A stretch of DNA of 64,000 nt from Halorussus marinus (GTDB taxonomy: Archaea; Halobacteriota; Halobacteria; Halobacteriales; Haladaptataceae): the NCBI RefSeq assembly GCF_004765795.1, contig NZ_SBIV01000005.1, positions 246,882 through 310,881 on the forward strand. The letters are read 5' to 3'. Below the pieces are notes generated by a model. It was not told the DNA's origin. It did no database searches and was given only the letters and a program-made list of their open reading frames with translations. Within the stretch, counting starts at the first letter, position 1; every line of letters starts with the position of its first letter. Positions 23,315 to 33,400 of the stretch are shown here, in pieces. The translations under genes were made by a program, and so were the position numbers.

Positions 23315-24970
23315 TCAGTCGGGGCGCACCCAGCAGTAACCGTAGCCGTCGAGGTCGAACCGCCACGCGCGCGCTCGTTCGCTCCCGTCGGTCGCGTCGT
23401 CGGCCGGCCGGACCGACGCTCCGTCCCGACCGAACGCCACGGTCGGGTCGCCGTCGAGCGCGATCGAGACCGCCGTCGGCGAGTCGTCGAGGTTGTGGAC
23501 CGCGACGACCGCGCCGTCGTCGCCGGCGATCCGGTGGGCGAACACCGCGGGATCGTCGACGTCGAGCACCTCGCAGGCGCCGGTGCCGATCGCCGGACAC
23601 GCGTGGCGGGTCCGGATCAGCCGGCCGAACCACCGGAGCAACGAGTCGGGGTCCTCACGTTGGTCGGCGACGTTGACCGCCTCGTAGCCGTACCCGCCGC
23701 CGGCGATCACCGGCCGGACGAGGTCGTCGGCGTCGGCCGGCGAGAAGCCGCCGTTGGGCTCGTCGGCCCACTGCATCGGCGTCCGGACGGCGTCTCGCCC
23801 GGGCAACGAGAGGTCCTCTCCCATCCCGATCTCGTCGCCGTACACCAACAGGGGCGCGCCGGGGAGCGAGAACAGCAGGCTGTACGCGAGTTCGATCCGG
23901 TCGCGGTCGCCGAGCATCGGCGCGAGCCGCCGCCGAATCCCCCGGCCGTAGATGCCCATCGCCTCGTCGGGCGCGAACGCCTCGAAGACGGCCTCCCGAT
24001 CGGCCGTCGGCAGGCGCCCGAGGTTGAGTTCGTCGTAGTTGCGCAGGAAGTTCGCCCACTGGCCCTCCTCGGGGATCGCCGGGAGGAGGTCGAGGACCCG
24101 CCGGAGGGGGTCGGCCCGGCGCTCGGCCAGCGCGGCCACGAGGTACGCGTCGAGCAGGAAGTTCAGCAGGACGTTGCACTCGTCGCCGTCGCCGAAGTAG
24201 TCGGCGAGCCGATCGGGCTCGTCGTCGGCCTCCGCGAGGAGCACGGCGTCGTCGCCCCGGCGCGCGACGAACCGCCGCAGGTCCCGGATGACGCCGTGAG
24301 GGTCGTCGAGCCGCGTCGATTCGAGCCCGCCCTTGTTGTCGATCATGAGCGTGGCGGCGTCGACCCGGAAGCCGTCGACGCCGAGCCGGAGCCAGAAGTC
24401 CATGACGTTGCGGATCTCCGCGCGCACGTCGGGGTTGGCGACGTTGAGGTCGGGCTGGAAGTGGTAGAACCGGTGGTAGTAGAACGCCTCGGCCGCCTCG
24501 TCGTAGCTCCAGACGGTGTCCTCCTCGCCGGGGAACACCGGGCCGCGGTCGGGGTCGGGCCACTCGGGCGGGTCGTCGACCCAGACGTAGTAGTCTCGGT
24601 ACGGCGAGTCTGGGTCCTCGCGGGCGCGCCGAAACCACGGGTGCTGGTCGGAGGTGTGGTTGACCACGAGGTCGACGAGGACCCGGATCCCCAGACGGTC
24701 GGCCGCGCGAACGAACGCCACGAAGTCCCCGAGCGTGCCGTGGCGGTCGTCGACGCCGTAGTAGTCGGCCACGTCGTAGCCGTTGTCCCGGTTCGGCGAC
24801 GGGTAGAACGGGAGGAGCCACACGCAGTCGACCCCGAGGGCGTCGAGGTGGTCGAGTCGGTCGATCAGTCCCGGGAAGTCGCCGACGCCGTCACCGTTCC
24901 CGTCTGCGAACGCCTCGACGTCGACGGCGTAGAACACCGCGTCGTCGTACCACCGTTCGTCGGTCGCCAT
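23315..24970 (-). CDS. GH13 alpha-glycosidase, trehalose-synthase-like
   Basis: A 551-residue alpha-amylase-superfamily enzyme with the four GH13 regions: 'DLVVNHTSD' (100-108), 'GFRVDAAT' with nucleophile D204, acid/base E247 in 'LLAEADDEP', and 'NYDELN' with the third carboxylate D313. The N-terminus 'WYDDAVFYAVDVEAFADGNGDG' and 'FLRNYDELNLGRL' resemble trehalose synthase (TreS) and related glucosidases. A C-terminal beta domain follows from about residue 460. In region IV the usual His (NHD) is Tyr, which is odd because that His helps stabilise the transition state. Probable role: maltose/trehalose interconversion or alpha-glucoside hydrolysis in osmolyte or reserve metabolism. Confidence 0.85.
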   Translation of the reverse strand: MATDERWYDDAVFYAVDVEAFADGNGDGVGDFPGLIDRLDHLDALGVDCVWLLPFYPSPNRDNGYDVADYYGVDDRHGTLGDFVAFVRAADRLGIRVLVDLVVNHTSDQHPWFRRAREDPDSPYRDYYVWVDDPPEWPDPDRGPVFPGEEDTVWSYDEAAEAFYYHRFYHFQPDLNVANPDVRAEIRNVMDFWLRLGVDGFRVDAATLMIDNKGGLESTRLDDPHGVIRDLRRFVARRGDDAVLLAEADDEPDRLADYFGDGDECNVLLNFLLDAYLVAALAERRADPLRRVLDLLPAIPEEGQWANFLRNYDELNLGRLPTADREAVFEAFAPDEAMGIYGRGIRRRLAPMLGDRDRIELAYSLLFSLPGAPLLVYGDEIGMGEDLSLPGRDAVRTPMQWADEPNGGFSPADADDLVRPVIAGGGYGYEAVNVADQREDPDSLLRWFGRLIRTRHACPAIGTGACEVLDVDDPAVFAHRIAGDDGAVVAVHNLDDSPTAVSIALDGDPTVAFGRDGASVRPADDATDGSERARAWRFDLDGYGYCWVRPD

Positions 24971-25046
24971 GCGCGGTTGCCCGGGACGACGCCGACGCGG
25001 AAAACTCCTCGGGCGGCGGCGCTCGCGGGCCGATGATCGTCGCGCG

Positions 25047-25437
25047 CTACTCGGGCACGGTGTCAGCGTACCGCCGGAGGCTCGCGTTCGTTCGGTCGGC
25101 CAGATAGCGCCGGATCCGGCGCTCGCGCCAGCCGACCGGCGAGAGCACGCTCTCGGCCGCCCGGATGAGTTCGTCGGCCAACGCCACCCGGTCGCGCGAG
25201 CGCGACGGGGTCGACCTCGCCGGCTCGGAGTCGGTCGAGCGCCCGCCCGAGCCGATCGCAGACCGCCTCGGGCGAGCGAGCCTCGTCGAACGTCGCGATC
25301 AGCGCGCGCTGGACGTCGGTCACGAACGCCGGGGTGGGTCGCTGGCGACACTCGATGGCGCGGTACTTGTACGCGTCCTCGCCGGCGACCGCGCCGAAGT
25401 ACTTCGTCAGCGCGCCGGCCCGACTGTCCGGACGGCG
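25047..25437 (-). pseudogene. Remnant of a family B DNA polymerase (PolB C-terminal scar)
   Basis: No intact gene explains this 500-nt gap, but two minus-strand frames carry polymerase-B-like sequence. At about 25200-25437 one frame reads 'ALTKYFGAVAG', 'YKYRAIECRQRPTPAFV' and 'PEAVCDRLGRALDRL', the C-terminal region of haloarchaeal PolB2-like enzymes. It then shifts by one frame near 25195 into 'AAESVLSPVGWRERRIRRYL' and a stop at 25047-25049, the extreme C-terminus of the same protein. About 50-60 residues expected between the two parts are gone, the catalytic domains are absent, and a TAA cuts the frame just upstream at about 25453. Family identification is from memory of the polymerase C-terminus; decay is seen directly. 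Confidence 0.65.
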
Positions 25438-25479
25438 ACGGTAGCTGTGTTTTTACGCGTCAAACCCCTACGGCGAGTG

Positions 25480-26520
25480 ATGACTGCCCAGCGACATCGG
25501 GAGGGGTCGGGTCGAGCCGACGCGGCCGGCGGCGCGACCGACGACGACGCGCCGCCGGCCGCGATCGCGGTCGACGGGCTGGTCAAGCGGTTCGGGACCG
25601 GCCCCGACGCGGTCACCGCGGTCGACGGCCTCTCGTTCGAGATCGAGCCGGGATCTGTCGTCGGACTGCTCGGGCCGAACGGCGCGGGCAAGACGACGAC
25701 CATCAAGTCGATTCTCGGGATGGTGCTCCCCGACGCGGGCACGGTCCGGATTCACGGCCACGACGTGGCCGAGGCCCCGCGCGAGGCCTACGCCCGCGTC
25801 GACGCGATGCTGGAGGGCGCACGCAACGACTACTGGCGGCTCACCGTCCGGGAGAACCTCCGGTACTTCGCGACGATCGGCGGGGTCGATCCCGACTCGG
25901 TCGCCGACCGCCACGACCGACTGCTTGAGAAGCTCGACCTCGCGGCGAAGGCCGACGAGCCGGTCCGGAGCCTCTCGCGGGGGATGAAACAGAAGGTCTC
26001 GCTCGCCAGCGTGCTCGCGAGCGACGCCGACGTGGTCTTTCTCGACGAGCCGACGCTTGGCCTCGACGTCGAGAGCTCCCGGACGCTCCGGCGCGAACTC
26101 CGCCGGATCGTCGACGAGCGTGACCTGACCGCGGTCGTCAGCAGTCACGACATGGACGTCATCGAGGCGGTCTGTGACCGAGTGATCATCATGAGCGAGG
26201 GCCGGATCGTCGCCGACGACACCGTCCCGGCGCTCCTCGACGGCTTCGAGACGCGGGGCTACCGGCTCGCGAGCCCGGATCTCACCGACGAGGTGGTGGC
26301 CGGCGTCCGCGAGCGGTTCGAGGTGACCGACCGCGAGCGCGTCGGCGAGAAGACCGAGATCGAGGTCGCGACCGACAGCGACGGTTTCTACGCGCTGGCC
26401 GCCCACCTCCGGGAGCGCGACGTGGCGCTGGATTCGGTCGAGACGGTCGAGCCCGATCTGGAGGAGGCGTTCGTCGAGATGACGGGCGACGCCGGGGCGG
26501 CCGGCGGAGGTGAGCCGTGA
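25480..26520 (+). CDS. ABC transporter ATP-binding protein (DrrA-like exporter)
   Basis: A 346-residue ATPase. Walker A 'GPNGAGKTTT' is at about 68-77, the signature 'LSRGMKQK' and Walker B 'DVVFLDEPTLGLD' follow, with the switch His in 'VVSSHDMD'. The C-terminal 110 residues form the extra domain common in DrrA/NatA-type exporters. It pairs with the permease gene, whose GTG start overlaps its TGA (GTGA). The pair would be a two-subunit exporter of drugs, lipids, sodium or another unknown substrate. The ATG at 25480 follows a 'TTTTTACG' element about 25-30 nt upstream. The ~20 residues after the start are acidic and not conserved. Confidence 0.9.
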   Translation: MTAQRHREGSGRADAAGGATDDDAPPAAIAVDGLVKRFGTGPDAVTAVDGLSFEIEPGSVVGLLGPNGAGKTTTIKSILGMVLPDAGTVRIHGHDVAEAPREAYARVDAMLEGARNDYWRLTVRENLRYFATIGGVDPDSVADRHDRLLEKLDLAAKADEPVRSLSRGMKQKVSLASVLASDADVVFLDEPTLGLDVESSRTLRRELRRIVDERDLTAVVSSHDMDVIEAVCDRVIIMSEGRIVADDTVPALLDGFETRGYRLASPDLTDEVVAGVRERFEVTDRERVGEKTEIEVATDSDGFYALAAHLRERDVALDSVETVEPDLEEAFVEMTGDAGAAGGGEP

Positions 26521-27359
26521 CCGCCCGCCGATCGGACCCGGTCGCCACCGACCCGGGCGAGGCCGGCGACGCGACCGATCGGCGACGCGCGGGCTACCGC
26601 CAGCTCGCGAAGGCGGTCCTCTACCGAGAGTATCTGATCTTCGTGCGCTACCCCGCGAACGCGATCGGCGGCATCGTGGTCTCGCTGTTTTTCTTCGGGC
26701 TGTTGTTCTACGGCGGCCGGATGCTCGCGGGCCGGGCGCTGACCGACTCGATCGAGGGGATCGTGGTCGGATACTTCCTCTGGACGCTGTCGGTCGGCGC
26801 CTACAGCGCCATCTCCAACGACATCGGGAGCGAAGTCCAGTGGGGGACCCTCGAACGCCACGTCATGACGCCGTTCGGGTTCGCGCCCGTCGCCTTCCTC
26901 AAGGGCGTCGCGAAGGTGATCCGGACCTTCGTTACCTCCGCGATCATTCTGGCGGTCATGCTCGTGCTCACCGGGACCACCCTCGAACTGAACGTCCTCA
27001 CCGTCGTCCCGGTCACGGTGCTCAGCATCGCCTCGGTGCTGGGGCTCGGCTTTGCGGCCGGCGGGATCACCGTCCTCTACAAGCGGGTGGGCAACTGGCT
27101 CAATCTGCTCCAGTTCGGGTTCATCGTGCTCATCTCGGCGCCGGCGTTCGACCTCGGGTGGACGAAGTACCTCCCGCTCGCGCAGGGTAGCGCGCTCCTC
27201 CAGCGCGCGATGATCGACGGAACCCGGCTGTGGGAGTTCCCCGCGGCCGATCTGGCGGTGCTGGTCGGGGTCGCGGTCGGCTACGTGGCGCTTGGCTATC
27301 TGGTGTTCGAGTACGCGACCCGGCGGGCCCGGCGGCTCGGGGTCCTCGGCGACTACTGA
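26517..27359 (+). CDS. ABC-2 type transporter permease
   Basis: A 280-residue membrane protein with about six helices (around 48-70, 85-105, 130-150, 160-185, 195-215, 245-265). It carries the ABC-2 layout: a charged N-terminus with 'LAKAVLYREYLIFVRYPANAI' leading into helix 1, and a 'GTLERHVMTPFG' coupling-type loop. It starts with GTG at 26517, overlapping the ATPase stop by 4 nt, so the two subunits are translationally coupled. The C-terminus 'FEYATRRARRLGVLGDY' is a typical cytoplasmic tail. Substrate unknown. It converges with the P450 gene 19 nt away. Confidence 0.88.
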   Translation: MTARRSDPVATDPGEAGDATDRRRAGYRQLAKAVLYREYLIFVRYPANAIGGIVVSLFFFGLLFYGGRMLAGRALTDSIEGIVVGYFLWTLSVGAYSAISNDIGSEVQWGTLERHVMTPFGFAPVAFLKGVAKVIRTFVTSAIILAVMLVLTGTTLELNVLTVVPVTVLSIASVLGLGFAAGGITVLYKRVGNWLNLLQFGFIVLISAPAFDLGWTKYLPLAQGSALLQRAMIDGTRLWEFPAADLAVLVGVAVGYVALGYLVFEYATRRARRLGVLGDY

Positions 27360-27378
27360 TCGGGCGACAGTCGGGGGC

Positions 27379-28716
27379 TCACCGCTCGCGGACGCGCATC
27401 GGCATCCCGTTTCGCGGGTGCATCGTCAGCGACGGCAGGAGGTCGAGACCCTCCTCGCCGGTGTACTCGAGGCTGTACCGCTGGGCGGTGCGTGCGAGGA
27501 TGAGCTTGGCCTCGAGTTTGGCGAGGTGCTTGCCGATGCAGTGGCGGGGACCGCCCCCGAACGGGAAGTACGCGAACCGCGGGCGGTCGACGTCGCGGTC
27601 CCACCGGTCGGGGTCGAACGCGTCCGGTTCGTCCCAGTAGCGCTCCGAGCGGTGCATCGCCCACTGAGAGAGCATGATCGCGGCGTCCTCGGGGACGCGA
27701 TACCCGCCCAGTTCGACGGCCGACTTCGGCTCGCGGAACATGGTGTACACCGGCGGGTACAGCCGCATCGACTCGTCGACCACCTGCTCGACGAACGCGA
27801 GGTCGCCCACGTCGTCTATCGTGGGCCGGTCGTCGCCGAGCACCTCGTCGACCTCGGCGTGGACCCGGCGCTCGGCCTCGGGGTGTTGGGAGAGGAGATA
27901 CCACGCGTAGGTCAGGGTCAGCGCGGTGGTGTCGTGGCCCGCCAACAGCATCGTCATCACCTCGTCGCGGATCTGGCGGCTCGACTGCTCGCCCCGATCC
28001 TGCGCGCGCAGGAGGATCGACAGCAGGTCGTCGGGGCCCTCGTCGGCGGCGGCGTCGCCGTGGGTCCCGCGTCGCTCGGTCACGATGTCGTCGATGACCG
28101 ACTCCATCGTCCCGACGGCGGCGTCGTACTCGCCGTCGCCGGGCATCGGTAGCCACCGCGGGGCGGCGAACCGGACGGGGTCGGGCTCGAACCGCGCGCC
28201 CAGCGGTACCAGCGACTCCCGGATGGTCCGGACCCGCTCGTCGTCGAGGTCGGTGCCGAGCATCAGGTCGACGATGACCGCGAGGGTCACCTGCGTCATC
28301 TCCTGTTCGACGTCGACGCCGGCGCCGTCGGCCCAGTCGGCGAGCAGGTCGTCGTGGTGGTCGACGATCCGGTCGGCGAACCCCATCAGCCGACCCATGT
28401 CGAACGCGGGGTTGGCGAGCTGGCGCTGTTTCCGCCACGTCTGGCCCTCGCTGAGCAACAGCCCCTTCCCGAGCAGGTCGCCGAGCGCGTCGCTCTGGAA
28501 GTCGGGCTTGCGGAACTGGTCGGCCTCCGAGACCAGCACCCGCTCGACGTCGGCGGGGTCGGTCAGGAGGTAGGTGTTCAGCGGCCCGAGGTCGAACTGC
28601 ACGACGCTCCCGTAGGCCCGTTCGCACGCCGAGAGGAAGCGAAACGGATCGCGGGCGTATCGGCGGCTACTGCCGAACAGCGGTTCTCCGCTCGGCCCCG
28701 GCGGTGAGGAGCTCAT
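27379..28716 (-). CDS. Cytochrome P450
   Basis: A 445-residue soluble P450. The I-helix oxygen-activating motif 'AGHDTT' is at 259-264, E-x-x-R at 315-318, the 'PDRW' (PERF-like) motif at 369-372, and the haem-ligand loop 'FGGGPRHCIGK' with C393. Length and motifs are complete, and no membrane anchor is seen, as in other archaeal P450s. It resembles the bacterial/haloarchaeal group with CYP4-like signatures, which often hydroxylate fatty acids or terpenoids; the substrate is not inferable. No ferredoxin or reductase gene is adjacent. It is divergent from threonine synthase (83 nt) and convergent with the ABC permease. Confidence 0.92.
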   Translation of the reverse strand: MSSSPPGPSGEPLFGSSRRYARDPFRFLSACERAYGSVVQFDLGPLNTYLLTDPADVERVLVSEADQFRKPDFQSDALGDLLGKGLLLSEGQTWRKQRQLANPAFDMGRLMGFADRIVDHHDDLLADWADGAGVDVEQEMTQVTLAVIVDLMLGTDLDDERVRTIRESLVPLGARFEPDPVRFAAPRWLPMPGDGEYDAAVGTMESVIDDIVTERRGTHGDAAADEGPDDLLSILLRAQDRGEQSSRQIRDEVMTMLLAGHDTTALTLTYAWYLLSQHPEAERRVHAEVDEVLGDDRPTIDDVGDLAFVEQVVDESMRLYPPVYTMFREPKSAVELGGYRVPEDAAIMLSQWAMHRSERYWDEPDAFDPDRWDRDVDRPRFAYFPFGGGPRHCIGKHLAKLEAKLILARTAQRYSLEYTGEEGLDLLPSLTMHPRNGMPMRVRER

Positions 28717-28768
28717 TAGCGGTGCTTAGGAGTCGAACGTCATGAATCCGGCGGCGATCGGGGCGTGC

Positions 28769-28776
28769 TATTATAT
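28769..28776 (+). promoter_or_regulatory. TATA box of threonine synthase gene
   Basis: TATTATAT, 24-31 nt before the ATG at 28800, a strong leaderless-type promoter in the 83-nt divergent gap with the P450 gene. Confidence 0.6.
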
Positions 28777-28799
28777 CCCGCGAGGCGGAGTGGTCCCAC

Positions 28800-30023
28800 A
28801 TGGACCACGTCACGGCGCTCGAATGTACGCTGTGCGGCGAGACCTACGACCCCGAACGGGTCGTCTACACCTGCCCGAACCACGAGGGAGTCCGCGGGAT
28901 CCTCGAAGTGACCTACGACTACGACGTCGTCCGCGAGCGGTTCGACGCCGACCTCGACGGCGCGATTCCCGACCAGTGGAAGTATCGCGCGTTCTTGCCG
29001 GTCGCCGACGACGTCGACCCGGTGTCGCTCGGCGAGGGCGGCACCGACCTGCTCGAGGCACCCCGGCTGGGCGCGGAACTGAGCGTCGACCTGCGGATCA
29101 AAGACGACGGGCGCAACCCCACGGGCGTGCTGAAAGACCGCGCGACCAGCGTCGCGGTCACGAAGGCGAAGGCCGCCGGCCGCGAGGTCGTCACCTGCGC
29201 GTCGACCGGGAACGCGGCGGCGTCGCTCGGCGGGTACGCCGCCCGGGCGGGGCTCGACTGTCGGATCTTCGTCCCCGAGGACGCCCCGGAGGGAAAGCTC
29301 GCCCAGCCGCTCGTCTACGGCGCCGACGTGCTCGGGGTCGCGGGAAGCTACGACGAGGCCTACGACCTCTCGCTCGACGCGACCGAGGAGTTCGGGTGGT
29401 ACAACCGCAACGCCGCGATCAATCCGTTTCAGGTCGAGGGCAAGCGGACGGTCGGCCACGAACTCGCCGAGCAGACTCGGGGCGACTGTCCCGACTGGCT
29501 CGTCTTCTCGATGGGCGACGGCTGTACGATCGCCGGCGGCTGGAAGGGGTTCCGGGAGTTCGCGGAGCTCGATCTGGTGGCCGAGACGCCGAAAATGCTC
29601 GGCGTCCAGGCCGAGGGCGCAAGCGCCATCCACGACGCGTTCCGCGAGACCGACGACGCCGACGAAGTCGCCGACACGGTGGCCGACAGCATCGCGGTCG
29701 GGCGCCCCCGGAACACGGTCAAGGCGTGCCGGGCGCTCGAAGACAGCGGCGGTGACTCGGTGCTCGTGACCGACGAGGAGATACTGGCGGCCGAAGCGAC
29801 GCTCGGTCGGACCGAGGGCCTGTACGCCGAGCCCGCGGGAGCGGCCCCGATCGCGGGGCTTCGGAAGGCCCGCCGGAAGGGTATCGTCGAGGCCGGCGAG
29901 TCGGTGGTGGCGGTCCTCACCGGCAACGGGCTGAAAGACGCCGCGAGCGCGATGCGGGCGGCCGGCGAGATCGAGCGGATCGACGCCGACCTCGACGACG
30001 TGATCGCGCGGTACGGCGCGTGA
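28800..30023 (+). CDS. thrC: Threonine synthase
   Basis: A 407-residue PLP enzyme of fold type II. It begins with a Cys-containing ribbon ('CTLCGETYDPERVVYTC', residues 9-25) as in archaeal ThrC. The PLP lysine is in 'NPTGVLKDRA' (about 104-113), the phosphate/substrate loop is 'STGNAAASLGG', and a later 'SMGDGCTIAGG' Gly-rich loop binds cofactor phosphate. The enzyme makes threonine from O-phosphohomoserine. A second, more divergent paralogue lies at 42839-44059; this copy has the more ThrC-like features. The usual Phe in 'SFKDR' is Leu ('VLKDR'), common in this subgroup. Monocistronic, with its own strong TATA box. Confidence 0.85.
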   Translation: MDHVTALECTLCGETYDPERVVYTCPNHEGVRGILEVTYDYDVVRERFDADLDGAIPDQWKYRAFLPVADDVDPVSLGEGGTDLLEAPRLGAELSVDLRIKDDGRNPTGVLKDRATSVAVTKAKAAGREVVTCASTGNAAASLGGYAARAGLDCRIFVPEDAPEGKLAQPLVYGADVLGVAGSYDEAYDLSLDATEEFGWYNRNAAINPFQVEGKRTVGHELAEQTRGDCPDWLVFSMGDGCTIAGGWKGFREFAELDLVAETPKMLGVQAEGASAIHDAFRETDDADEVADTVADSIAVGRPRNTVKACRALEDSGGDSVLVTDEEILAAEATLGRTEGLYAEPAGAAPIAGLRKARRKGIVEAGESVVAVLTGNGLKDAASAMRAAGEIERIDADLDDVIARYGA

Positions 30024-30062
30024 CCGCCGGCCGCATCCGACGAGGGCCGGGGCCGAACGCGG

Positions 30063-30296
30063 TCAGTGCTGGTGGGTGAACAGCAACACGTCGTCGTCGG
30101 CGGTCGTCACGCAGAGGTCGAGCACCTGACTCAGTTCGAGGCTGTCGTACTCGCCCTCGCAGACGACCAGATCGTCGAACGGCTCCTCGCAGGCCGGACA
30201 CGCGATGCTGACCGTGTTCCGGTACGTGTTCACGGTGTCGGCCGACTCGTGGGGCGTCAGCGACGAGAGCAACTCGTCGAGCTCGCTCCGGTTCAT
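30063..30296 (-). CDS. Small Cys-containing haloarchaeal protein (77 aa)
   Basis: A 77-residue acidic protein. After a helical N-terminus ('NRSELDELLSSLTPHESADTV') comes 'SIACPACEEPFDDLVVCE' with a CxxC pair (C33, C36) and a third Cys at about 46, then 'LCVTTADDDVLLFTHQH' at the end, with a fourth Cys and two His. The layout suggests a single zinc ribbon or metal site, but spacing is not a classic CxxC-CxxC. I recall similar short haloarchaeal proteins without assigned function. The ATG at 30294-30296 is used because upstream sequence in frame is Arg/Ser-rich noise. It follows the FAD/Fe-S dehydrogenase gene by 106 nt on the same strand. Confidence 0.65.
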   Translation of the reverse strand: MNRSELDELLSSLTPHESADTVNTYRNTVSIACPACEEPFDDLVVCEGEYDSLELSQVLDLCVTTADDDVLLFTHQH

Positions 30297-30402
30297 GGCT
30301 CGCGATTGCGATTGGGCGGCGTCCGGATAACTGTATCGCTCGAACACCCCGAGCCCGGCCCCGCGGTCGGCCGTCCGGCGCGCGACGGCGCCGGTCGCGG
30401 AG

Positions 30403-33400
30403 TCACTCCGCGACGGCCTCGGCGACCTTCTCGATCGGGTGGGGCGGCTCGGGGGCGTCGCCATCCCGGTCGCCGAGCTGGGTCCGACACGACGCGCCGG
30501 GCGCGACCACCACGTCGCCGTCGCTGTCCTCGACCTGCTCGAACAGGATCTCGCCGATGGCCTCGCTCATCGAGAAGTGTTCGGCCTCGTAGCCGAAGCT
30601 CCCGGCCATCCCGCAACACCCCGAGTCCAGCGGGTCCACCTCGTAGCCCGCCCGCCGGAGGACCCCGACCGCGTGGTGGTCTTTCTTGGTCGCCTTCTGG
30701 TGGCAGTGACCGTGGTAGGAAAGCGACTCGCCGGGGGCCTCGAACGCGGCGTTCTCGTCGAGCCCGAACGCGTCGAGATACTCACAGACGCCGTACGCGC
30801 TGGCGGCGACGGCGTCGAGGTCCGACCCCGAGACCGCGGGGTCGTCGCCGAGCAGGTCGAAGTAGTCCGACTGGAACATCACGGCGTCGGAGGGCTCGGC
30901 GACGACCACGTCCCAGCCGTCCGCGACGCGGGGCGCGAGCGCGGCGACGTTCTCGCGGGCGGTCTCGCGCGCCCGGTCGAGGAGGCTCTTCGAGAACGCG
31001 GGGCGACCGCTATCGGTGACGTCGTCGGGGACGCGGACGTGGACGTTCGCGGCTTCGAGCGCCCTGACCGCCGCCTTCCCGACCTCGGGGTGGCTGTAGT
31101 TGGTGTAGGGGTCGGCGACGAGCAGCGCCTTCCGGTCGGCCGCCTCGGGGTCGACCCGCGGGCCGCGGTCGGCGAACCACTCGCGGAACGTCTCGCGCTC
31201 GAACGACGGGAGCGTCCGGTCGCGCGCGATGCCCACCGTCTTCTCGACGAGCGTCCGGGCGCCCGGGAGCTTCGTCGCCCAGTTCGAGAGGGGCGCGAAC
31301 GCGCTCCCCAGCGACAGCAGCGTCTCGGGGTCGCCGAACAGCCGGTCGCGGATCGAGACGCCGTCCCGGCGGTGGTTCTCGTGTTCGATCTCGGCTTTGA
31401 GCTTCGCCATGTCGACCCCGCTCGGACAGTCGTGTTTACAGCCCTTACAGCCGATGCAGAGGTCCAGCACCTCGTCGGCGAACTCCTCGGAGAACAGTTC
31501 CTCGTCGGGCAGGTCGCCGGTCATCGCGCGCCGGAGCATGTTCGCCCGGCCCCGGGTCGAGGTGATCTCCTCGTCGGCGGCCCGGTAAGTCGGACACATC
31601 ACGCCGCCGGTGGTCTCCTGCTCGCCCCGACAGCCCGCACAGCCGTGACAGAGCTCGACCATCCCCTGAAAGCCGTTCTCGTTGTCCCAGTCGAGCGCCG
31701 GGTCGAACGGCGCGTCGAACTCGTAGTCGGGGTCGAATCGCAGATTCTCGGTCATGTCGACGTCGCCACACACCTGCCCGGGGTTGAGAAGCCAGTCGGG
31801 GTCGAACGCGGTCTTGAGATCGCGGAACGACTGCCAGAGGCGCTCGCCGTAGAGCTTGCGGTTCCACTGGGTCCGGGCGCGGCCGTCGCCGTGCTCGCCC
31901 GAGACGCTCCCGTCGTATTTCACCACGAGGTCGGTCACCGCGTCGGCGATCGAGCGCATCGTCTCGACCCCGTCGTCGGTCTTGGTGTTGACCAGCGGTC
32001 GGATGTGGAGCACGCCCGGCCCGGCGTGGGCGTAGTAGCTCGCGAACGTGTCGTGGTCGTCGAGGATTCCCTGAAACTCCGCGACGTACTCCGGGAGGTT
32101 CTCGGGCGGGATCGCGGTGTCTTCGAGGAACGCGAAGTGCTTCTCGTCGCCGGTCCGGGACAGCAGGATGGGGAGCCCGGACTTGCGCATCTTCCAGAAG
32201 CGGGCGCGCTCGTCGTCGGCGTGGGCCTCCATCGCCGCGACCGCCCGCCGGGCCGCGTCGGTGGTCGCCGCCGCGCCGTCGCTCGGGGCGGCCGCGGTGG
32301 TCGCGTCCGGCACCCGATCGGCGACGAGGTCCGCGACCTGCTCGCGGCCGTGGGCGTCGTCCTCGGCGTAGAACTCCACGAGCAACACCGAGTCGGTCCC
32401 GTCGGGGAGCATCGCGACCACGTCCGCGAACTCGTCGGTCTCGGCCGCGAGGTCGAGCAACACGTCGTCCATCACCTCGACGGCCGCCGGGTCGTGTTCG
32501 AGGATCGGGGCGACGTCCTCCATCGCGTCGATCACGTCGTCGTAGGCGAGGAGCGCGACCGCCTTGGTCTCGGGGACGGGTTCGAGCGAGACCGTCGCCT
32601 CGGTGACGATTCCGAGGGTGCCCTCGCTCCCGGCGAGCAGTTTGGCGAGGTTGATCGAGCCACCGTCGCTCGCGGCGCCACCGCTCGCACGTTCCGAGCC
32701 GCGCTGGGCCTCGCGGGCCTCCTCGACGAGCACGTCGAGGTTGTACCCCGAGACGTTGCGCTTCATGTCGGGGAACCGGGCCTCGATCTCGTCGGCCTCC
32801 TCGTCGATGAGACGGACGAGTTCGGCGTAGATGCGGGCTTCGAGGTCCACGGCCTCCGGGTCGGCCCGGGCTCGGAGTTCGTCGAGCGAGACCTCGCCGA
32901 ACGTCGTCACGGTGCCGTCCGCCAAGACGACCTCGCACGACTCGACGTACGCGTCGGTCTTGCCGTACTTCAGCGAGTGAGCCCCCGTCGAGTTGTTCCC
33001 GATCGCGCCGCCGAGGACGCTCTTGTCGCCCCACGCCGGGTCGGGCGCGAACTTCAGGCCGTCGGGTGCGAGCGCGGCGTTGAGTTCGCCGAGCGTGATG
33101 CCCGGCTGGGCGACCGCGAGCGCCTCGTCGGGGTCGAACGAGACCAGCCCGTCCATGTGGCGGGTGAAATCGAGCACGACCGCCTCGTTGACGGTCTGGC
33201 CCGCGAGGCTGGTGCCCCCGCCCCGCGGGAGGACCGGTATCTCCCGCTCGGCGCAGTAGGTCATCACCGCGGCCACGTCGTCGGTCGAGGTCGGGAACAC
33301 GACGCCGATCGGAGTCTGCTCGTAGATGCTGGCGTCGGTCGCGTACAGCTGGCGGGTGTACGAATCGAAGCGCACGTCGCCCGCCACGCGGGCGTCGAGA

